Source: JBFHRE01 sp041746105
GTDB lineage: Bacteria > Actinomycetota > Acidimicrobiia > Spongiisociales > ZC4RG35
DNA: 64,000 nucleotides
Assembly: GCA_041746105.1 (NCBI GenBank)
Contig: JBGTHP010000025.1
Coordinates: 186,001 to 250,000, forward strand
Reading direction: 5' to 3'
The translations under genes were made by a program, and so were the position numbers. Within the stretch, counting starts at the first letter, position 1. Each line of letters opens with the position of its first letter. A model generated the notes under the pieces. That model was not told the origin of the DNA. It saw only the letters and a list, made by a program, of their open reading frames with translations, and did not search any database. This document shows positions 60,301-64,000 of the stretch, in pieces.

Positions 60301-61747
60301 GGTCGGATGGGTAACGCCCGGCGAGCATGTCGAGAGTGGCGTCGAATACCGGCCGGCTCAGTTCGAAGTAGGGGGCGGCCCTCCGAGAGGTTTCGTAGAG
60401 TTCGTCCGCGGTGGTCGCGTCGAGTGCCGCCATCGCCACCAGCTGTTGGGCGAGTACGTCGAGAGGCGAGTTGGGCAGAGAGATCGATTCAACGGCTCTC
60501 AACCGCATCTCCTCGGCGATGACCGCAGCCACCAAAAGGTCTCCCCGGTATTTTGGGAAGATCTTGGCGACCGACGTCTTCCCGACGTCGTGACCTGCTC
60601 GTCCCACGCGCTGTAGTCCTGAGGCGACACTCGTCGGAGCTTCGATCTGGATGACAAGGTCGACCGTTCCCATGTCGATCCCCAGCTCCAGTGTGGATGT
60701 GGCGACGACCGCCTTGAGGTCTCCCCGTTTTAATCCCTCCTCGATCGCGAGTCGCTGCGTCCTCGAGACGGATCCATGATGGGCACGGGCGATATCGGAC
60801 CCCGCCAGCTGGTTCAACTCGGCGCAGACCCGTTCTGCGAGCCTCCGGCTGTTGGCAAACACGATCGTCGAGCGGTGTTCTTCGATGAGAGCGAGGATTC
60901 GCGGGTATACCGCCGGCCAGATGGACCGAGACCGGACCGGATCGTCGGGACCTGCCAGCGGATCGAGTGGCGCAGGTTCGGTCATGTCTTCGATCGGGAC
61001 GACGATCTCTATGTCAACCGGATGGTCGGCCTTGACGTCCACGATGGTCACGGGGCGCGCCGAGACAGAGCCGTTACTCTCGACCTCACCCCCTCCAAGG
61101 AACATCGCGGTCACTTCGAGTGGACGCTGTGTGGCCGAGAGACCGATACGTTGCGCCGGCCTGGACGTGATCGATTCGAGTCGCTCGAGCGACAGTGCAA
61201 GGTGGGCTCCGCGCTTGGTGCCCGCTACCGCGTGGATCTCGTCGACGATGATCGTCTCAACCGAAGCCAGAACTGCTCGGGCCTGAGAGGTCAGGATGAG
61301 GAACAGAGACTCCGGCGTAGTGATGAGGACGTCAGGGGGACGTCTCGTCATCTGTCTTCGTTCGTTTTGGGGAGTATCACCGGTTCGGAGAAATGTCGTG
61401 ACCTCGTGTGACGGCGCCAGTCCCAGCCGTTCGGAGGCGTGTCTGATGCCTAGGAGTGGCGAGCGCAAGTTGCGGTCGACGTCGTGGGCGAGCGCTTTGA
61501 GAGGAGAAACGTAGAGCACCCTGCAGCGGGAGGCGGTATCCGGAACAGGGGATACGTGCAGGCGGTCTATCGCCCAGAGGAACGCAGCCAGCGTTTTGCC
61601 TGAACCGGTAGGCGCATGAATCAGAGTGTGGGAACCACCGGCAATGGTTTCCCAGCCTTCGACCTGGGCGGGTGTGGGCTCGGCGAATGCGGCCTCGAAC
61701 CAGGCACGTGTTGCCGGAGAGAAAAATCTGAGCGAATCGGCGGGCAC
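57398..61747 (-). CDS. lhr: Lhr-family large ATP-dependent helicase
   Basis: A 1449-residue superfamily 2 helicase that moves 3' to 5' on single-stranded DNA. LIHAPTGSGKTLAAFLWAID (Q/Walker A region), VDEIHAVAGTKRGAHLALSLERL (DEIH box), GLSATQRPLE, ATSTLELGIDMG and QRVGRAGHDVGK give the helicase core. The middle holds a winged-helix and Lhr-core domain; the C-terminal part (about residues 900-1449) is the long actinobacterial extension. Mycobacterial Lhr is raised by mitomycin C, which links it to repair. The start is GTG at 61747. It is followed by the DUF4032 gene 29 nt later. Confidence 0.92.
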   Translation of the reverse strand: MPADSLRFFSPATRAWFEAAFAEPTPAQVEGWETIAGGSHTLIHAPTGSGKTLAAFLWAIDRLHVSPVPDTASRCRVLYVSPLKALAHDVDRNLRSPLLGIRHASERLGLAPSHEVTTFLRTGDTPQNERRQMTRRPPDVLITTPESLFLILTSQARAVLASVETIIVDEIHAVAGTKRGAHLALSLERLESITSRPAQRIGLSATQRPLEVTAMFLGGGEVESNGSVSARPVTIVDVKADHPVDIEIVVPIEDMTEPAPLDPLAGPDDPVRSRSIWPAVYPRILALIEEHRSTIVFANSRRLAERVCAELNQLAGSDIARAHHGSVSRTQRLAIEEGLKRGDLKAVVATSTLELGIDMGTVDLVIQIEAPTSVASGLQRVGRAGHDVGKTSVAKIFPKYRGDLLVAAVIAEEMRLRAVESISLPNSPLDVLAQQLVAMAALDATTADELYETSRRAAPYFELSRPVFDATLDMLAGRYPSDLFAELRPRLVWDRQSGAIEARPGSRQIAIANAGTIPDRGLFRVSLPDGSRVGELDEEMVYESRVGDVFLLGSTAWRIQSIGPDRVEVTPAPGDPTAKMPFWHGDSLGRSLETGKRLGAFIREMSAIEAPVREKTLIDRYGLDRLAASNLSAYLDEELEAAGVLPSDKTIVVQRFRDEIGDWRVVILSPFGARVHAPWAMALRQRWLSGGRSDIDVIWSDDGIAFRFPDSDEVSDTAELLLDPAEIHDLLLEQMAESSLFAARFREAAARSLLLPRRRPNQRTPLWLQRRRSADLLAVARQFGDFPIVLETYREILQDDFDLPGLTNLMTQLSDRQIRLVDVETNSASPFASSLLFAFVAAFLYEADTPLAERRASALTLDRGLLAELLGDGQMADLLDPAVISALEEELQHLTRPLSGIEGVADLVRRIGPLSVTEIEARTVETDVTVAIEELRLSGRLIGVRVGGVDRWAAVEDAGRLRDALGTQVPLGVPSVFLESVSDPLGDVVGRFARTHSPFEAEVVATSLGLPIGVVNDCLKRLASDGLLIKGGFTAGHGQWVDREVLRRLKRRTLAALRAEVEAVETDTLGRFLPAWHGVTDRPPSGVRALNDALLRLRGHEMPASVFEREILGRRVRDGGSLLDEALLSGEFVWLGRGAIGPNDGRIVITRRSDIGLLPDFEPTRPERPIHDAIRSHLGGRGALFFSDLYSGIGGGDPEAVSDALWDLVWAGELTNDSMAPLRAFVDRRRRQARARGPLSSTFSPRVAGRWAMVNTPPADDTERTLDWARSLLDRHGVLTRAAMGIERLPGGFSAIYPVLSQLEDRGMLRRGYFIEGLGGAQFALPGAVDRLRNEQHGSTLLLAATDPANPFGNAISWPKVESGRLARTAGASVVLSAGALACFHHRTRLHAFADPAPATVRVLHDQATLVRTFSVETVNGQPVATSDWYRPLMEAGFVPGHRGLRAKR

Positions 61748-61819
61748 CGCGTCACTGTAGGTAAACCCAGTGTCATAAATCCCCGGGCGGGGGGGCTGGG
61801 TCGCCTCAGCGATCCAGGC

Positions 61820-62398
61820 TCATCCTGCGGTTCGGGAGCTCACCTTTGCGCTCAATCCGATTGCGTTCGTGTCGACCAGATCGGCGAAGACGGCGGCCAG
61901 ATCGGGGTCGAACTGTGAGCCGGCGTGTTTGTCGATTTCTGAAAGCGCGTATTCGACCGGAAGAGCCGGCTGATATGACCGATGGCTGGTGATGGCGTCG
62001 AAAGCGTCGGCTATCAGCACGATCCTGGCCAGCAACGGGATCCGCTCGCCCTTCAATCCGAGTGGATAACCGCCTCCGTCAAATCGCTCGTGGTGATAGA
62101 GAATCGCCTCCGACACTGCACGGTCAAACCTGTCGACGGTCATCGCAAAACCATATTCGGGATGGCGCCGCATGTGGGAGATCTCGTCGTCGACGAGCGG
62201 TCCTGGTTTGGAGAGAATCTCAGGGTCGACGTGGATCTTGCCGACGTCGTGGAGGACACCGACGGTGGTCAGGTGGTTGAGGTCGATCTGGTCCAGACCG
62301 ATCGCGGTGCCAATGGCGGTGGCGACCCGGCTCACGCGGTGTACGTGACCGTAGAGGTCTTCGACCATCCCCTCCATCGCTTCGATCAAAGGATCCAT
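61820..62398 (-). CDS. HD-GYP domain phosphohydrolase
   Basis: A 192-residue stand-alone HD-GYP protein. LYGHVHRVSRVATAIG, TVGVLHDVGKIHVD (HD metal site), HHERFDGGGYPLGLKGERIPLLARI (the GYP-signature with DGGGYP), and LIADAFDAITSHRSY define it. HD-GYP enzymes hydrolyse cyclic di-GMP or related dinucleotides. It lacks a receiver or sensor domain, so control must come from another protein or from its expression. The promoter region upstream (62399-62548) carries DnaA-box-like sites. Confidence 0.85.
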   Translation of the reverse strand: MDPLIEAMEGMVEDLYGHVHRVSRVATAIGTAIGLDQIDLNHLTTVGVLHDVGKIHVDPEILSKPGPLVDDEISHMRRHPEYGFAMTVDRFDRAVSEAILYHHERFDGGGYPLGLKGERIPLLARIVLIADAFDAITSHRSYQPALPVEYALSEIDKHAGSQFDPDLAAVFADLVDTNAIGLSAKVSSRTAG

Positions 62399-62468
62399 TG
62401 GCTCAGCGCTCCTCGTGGCTTGTCCGTTCCCTGTAACGGACCCAACGTCACATCATGGCGCGACGCAG

Positions 62469-62529
62469 TTATCCACACCATGGGTCCGAAGTACCACTTT
62501 CTACACAGGAGTTGTCCACAGGTTGTGGA
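62469..62529. promoter_or_regulatory. Cluster of DnaA-box-like sites
   Basis: TTATCCACA (62469-62477) matches the consensus DnaA box exactly, and TTGTCCACA (62512-62520) matches the actinobacterial form. TGTGGA (62524-62529) forms a perfect inverted repeat with TCCACA (62515-62520) around GGT. All lie in the 150-nt gap between the enoyl-CoA hydratase stop and the HD-GYP start. They may be DnaA-binding control sites of the HD-GYP promoter or a titration locus. Confidence 0.6.
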
Positions 62530-62548
62530 TTTCGACGGATCGGCCATT

Positions 62549-63343
62549 TCAAGTGGTCGGCTTCCAGAGGCGCTCGGCAAACTCGGTGACGGCTCGGCGG
62601 TGAGCGTCGGTGGTGTGGGCTATCGCCTGATAGGCCGCCGTCATGTCCAGGAACGGTCCCAGTTCGAGGGAGCGGGCATGCCGCATGAGCCGTTTCGTGA
62701 GACGTACCGAGTGGGCAGGTTTTGCGGCGATCGTCATGGCCAGCTCCATCGAGGCCACCAACAAATCCTCTGGCGGATGGATTGAGAGGACCAAACCCAG
62801 ATCGAGAGCTTCTGTGGAGTCGAGGGTGCGACCGGTGAAGGCGAGGTCGGCCGCCCGTTGCCAGCCGAGGACCCTCGTCAACAGCCAGGCACCACCATCG
62901 CCGGGGAGGATCCCGAGGTCGACGAAGGTATGGGTGAAGGTGGCCTTGGTTGCCGCGAGCCTCAGGTCACAGCCGAGAGCGAGATCGAATCCGGCACCGA
63001 CCGCTGGTCCGTTGACCGCGGCGATCAAAACCAGATCGGTGGCGGCGATGGTGCTCGTCAGTCGCTGGATACCCTGGCGGTACGACTCGGCTATCGATTC
63101 GGCGTCGCCGGCGAACATTCCCTTTTTCTCGACCATGTCCTTGATGTTTCCGCCGGCGCTGAAGGCAGTGCCCTGGCCGGTGATCACCAAAACCGTGGTC
63201 GCCGGATCGGATTCGGCCTCCGCGACGGCAGAGATGATCTCATCGATCATCGACAGATCGGTGATTGCGTTACGGACCTCGGGGCGGGCCATGGTCAGTC
63301 GGCCAACGCCGGAATCGATCGAGAACTCGGTACTGGTTCTCAT
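62549..63343 (-). CDS. Enoyl-CoA hydratase/isomerase family protein
   Basis: A 264-residue crotonase-fold enzyme. LTMARPEVRNAITD, TAFSAGGNIKDM (oxyanion hole), LIAAVNGPAVGAGFDLALGCDLRLAA and FVDLGILPGDGGAWLLTRVLG follow the family order; ALDLGLVLSIHP closes the core. The PGDGG loop with Asp in place of one hydratase Glu suggests an isomerase or non-standard member. Its ATG overlaps the stop of the small upstream gene by 4 nt. Confidence 0.85.
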   Translation of the reverse strand: MRTSTEFSIDSGVGRLTMARPEVRNAITDLSMIDEIISAVAEAESDPATTVLVITGQGTAFSAGGNIKDMVEKKGMFAGDAESIAESYRQGIQRLTSTIAATDLVLIAAVNGPAVGAGFDLALGCDLRLAATKATFTHTFVDLGILPGDGGAWLLTRVLGWQRAADLAFTGRTLDSTEALDLGLVLSIHPPEDLLVASMELAMTIAAKPAHSVRLTKRLMRHARSLELGPFLDMTAAYQAIAHTTDAHRRAVTEFAERLWKPTT

Positions 63344-63636
63344 CGCGCCGGCTCGCCGAACCCTCGAGCCAATTTCGGATCGATCGGGCGAGTGGTGTCC
63401 CCGCCGGCTTTGAGGGCCGACCCAACGATGATCGACTGCACAAGCGTCAGGAGGTCACCGGCGTCGTGTTCGCCGGACCCGACAACCGATGGCGCATCCG
63501 CGGTGTCGCCCAAGATTTCGATCGTCACGGCGTCAAATCCCGCCTCGGCCGAGGTGCGCATGTCTGCGCGGGCGATGTCTTCGTCGGTGGAGCCTAGAAA
63601 ACCGGGTGATCCGGCGAGGGGACCGATATTGATCAT
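63340..63636 (-). CDS. Small hypothetical protein
   Basis: A 98-residue protein that I do not recognise. It begins MINIGPLAGSPGFLGS and contains TSAEAGFDAVTIEILGDTADAP and LLTLVQSIIVGSALK. No signal peptide or catalytic motif is visible. Its stop overlaps the hydratase start, and it follows the mycothiol-type gene by 19 nt, so it is in the same transcript. Coding is supported by the tight overlap more than by recognisable domains. Confidence 0.5.
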   Translation of the reverse strand: MINIGPLAGSPGFLGSTDEDIARADMRTSAEAGFDAVTIEILGDTADAPSVVGSGEHDAGDLLTLVQSIIVGSALKAGGDTTRPIDPKLARGFGEPAR

Positions 63637-63655
63637 CCCGATGAGTCGGGGGAGG

Positions 63656-64000
63656 TCACAGATATGCTCTGACGACCTTGACCGCGATCTCGGCTGCTTC
63701 CCCTTTGACCTTCAGTCGATGTTTGCTGCGATCCACCCGGTCGACCGCAAGCCGTGCCCAATCAGAGGCAGACCCCTTGACAACATTTTCGGCATCCTCT
63801 GGTCCGTAAACCCATTTGGCGTATCCAGGCCCGATGACCTCGACCCTCACCGGTGCAAAATCTTCGTTCGCCAACTTGAAACTGTACGGCAGGCTCTTCC
63901 AACCGAGCCAGCAGACGTGGCGGATGCGGGCGGTGTCCTCGACTTCGACTTTCATCGCCGAATAGATGTCGAGGCCGTGAGCCCAGGTCTCCATCAACCT
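63656..64000 (-). CDS. C-terminal part of a mycothiol-type DinB-fold/TIGR03084-like protein, cut by window edge
   Basis: About 115 residues are visible and the frame stays open at the right edge, so the N-terminus is missing. MMETWAHGLDIYSAM is the conserved helix of the mycothiol-dependent/metal-binding DinB-like group, holding a metal-ligand His. A following domain (PVRVEVIGPGYAKWVYGPED, VKGSASDWARLAVDRVD) matches the extra C-terminal SCP2-like part of TIGR03084-type proteins. Function is unknown; relatives isomerise or transfer groups with mycothiol as cofactor, typical of Actinobacteria. Confidence 0.65.
   Translation of the reverse strand, partial: RLMETWAHGLDIYSAMKVEVEDTARIRHVCWLGWKSLPYSFKLANEDFAPVRVEVIGPGYAKWVYGPEDAENVVKGSASDWARLAVDRVDRSKHRLKVKGEAAEIAVKVVRAYL

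Noticed and set aside
62469..62529. Chromosomal origin of replication
   Set aside because: DnaA-type boxes are present, but there are few of them, no AT-rich unwinding region is seen, and dnaA, dnaN, gyrB and parAB are not in the window.
1..64000. tRNA, rRNA, transposase or prophage genes
   Set aside because: I scanned gaps and large frames and found no cloverleaf-like or rRNA-like blocks, no DDE transposase or integrase motif, and no terminal inverted repeats. A dedicated tRNA/ncRNA search would be needed to exclude short or divergent RNAs.

Overview
The window is high-GC, densely packed chromosomal DNA with no rRNA or tRNA genes, insertion sequences, phage genes or CRISPR arrays that I can see. 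Many neighbouring genes share ATGA or GTGA start/stop overlaps. The gene content points to an actinobacterium outside the well-studied genera, most likely Acidimicrobiia-like (an inference). The pointers are F420 cofactor genes (separate cofG and cofH) plus an F420-type PPOX protein, a mycothiol-type DinB-fold protein, actinobacterial GuaB1, DUF2510 and DUF4032 proteins, Lhr, a fused isobutyryl-CoA mutase IcmF, and an SOS mutasome (imuA-imuB, dnaE2) with the TCGAAC-N4-GTTCGA LexA box seen in actinobacteria such as mycobacteria.

Layout. 1-6.3 kb: a three-gene glutamate-synthase-like complex (amidotransferase, GXGXG, FMN/FeS; the last runs off the left edge), an unknown protein and an APC amino-acid permease, all on the minus strand, then a RidA-family gene divergent from an FCD-type GntR regulator. 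Three CTGNATNCAG palindromes mark the promoters of these units and suggest one local regulon. 6.3-14.1 kb: P450, aldehyde dehydrogenase and nucleoside hydrolase, two thiolases, and the ribosome-associated ATPase EttA. 14.1-21.5 kb: a degenerate 70-bp-period repeat, a secreted gluzincin-like peptidase, an RNase HI-SLOG fusion, a DUF2510/scramblase-like protein, an Fpg/Nei glycosylase and an SLC12-like transporter. 21.5-24 kb: SOS-controlled imuA-imuB with a 200-nt leader. 24-29.8 kb: acyltransferase, 5-formyl-THF cyclo-ligase, PPOX protein, SGNH hydrolase, a secreted Ig-like protein and a degenerate hybrid histidine kinase.

29.9-39 kb: enoyl-CoA hydratase plus IcmF, convergent with a five-gene minus-strand run (amine oxidase, dodecin, MBL hydrolase, Sua5, GuaB1). 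39-43.2 kb: dnaE2 with a LexA-box promoter that appears to give a leaderless mRNA, then an unknown gene. 43.2-46.5 kb: a transglycosylase-like secreted protein, an unusual AroQ-alpha/beta-hydrolase fusion, and an ECF sigma factor with a membrane partner that carries the same extracellular module as the secreted Ig-like protein at 27 kb. 46.5-51.8 kb: lipoate/octanoyl ligase, a lipoprotein-ABC exporter-dehydratase unit and a universal stress protein. 51.8-56.1 kb: flavin reductase, SDR, cofG and an N-terminally extended cofH. 56.1-64 kb: a minus-strand series of DUF4032 protein, Lhr helicase, HD-GYP protein, a DnaA-box cluster, enoyl-CoA hydratase, a small unknown protein and a mycothiol-type protein cut by the right edge.

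The themes that tie genes together are nitrogen/imine metabolism under one GntR regulator (left end), acyl-CoA metabolism (thiolases, two hydratases, IcmF), SOS mutagenesis and repair (imuA-imuB, dnaE2, possibly Lhr), deazaflavin cofactor synthesis, and a cell-envelope signalling set built on a shared Ig-like plus C-terminal module. All functions are assigned by reading motifs; no database search was run. Start codons were chosen from ribosome-binding sites, gene overlaps and family N-termini, and are marked where uncertain.
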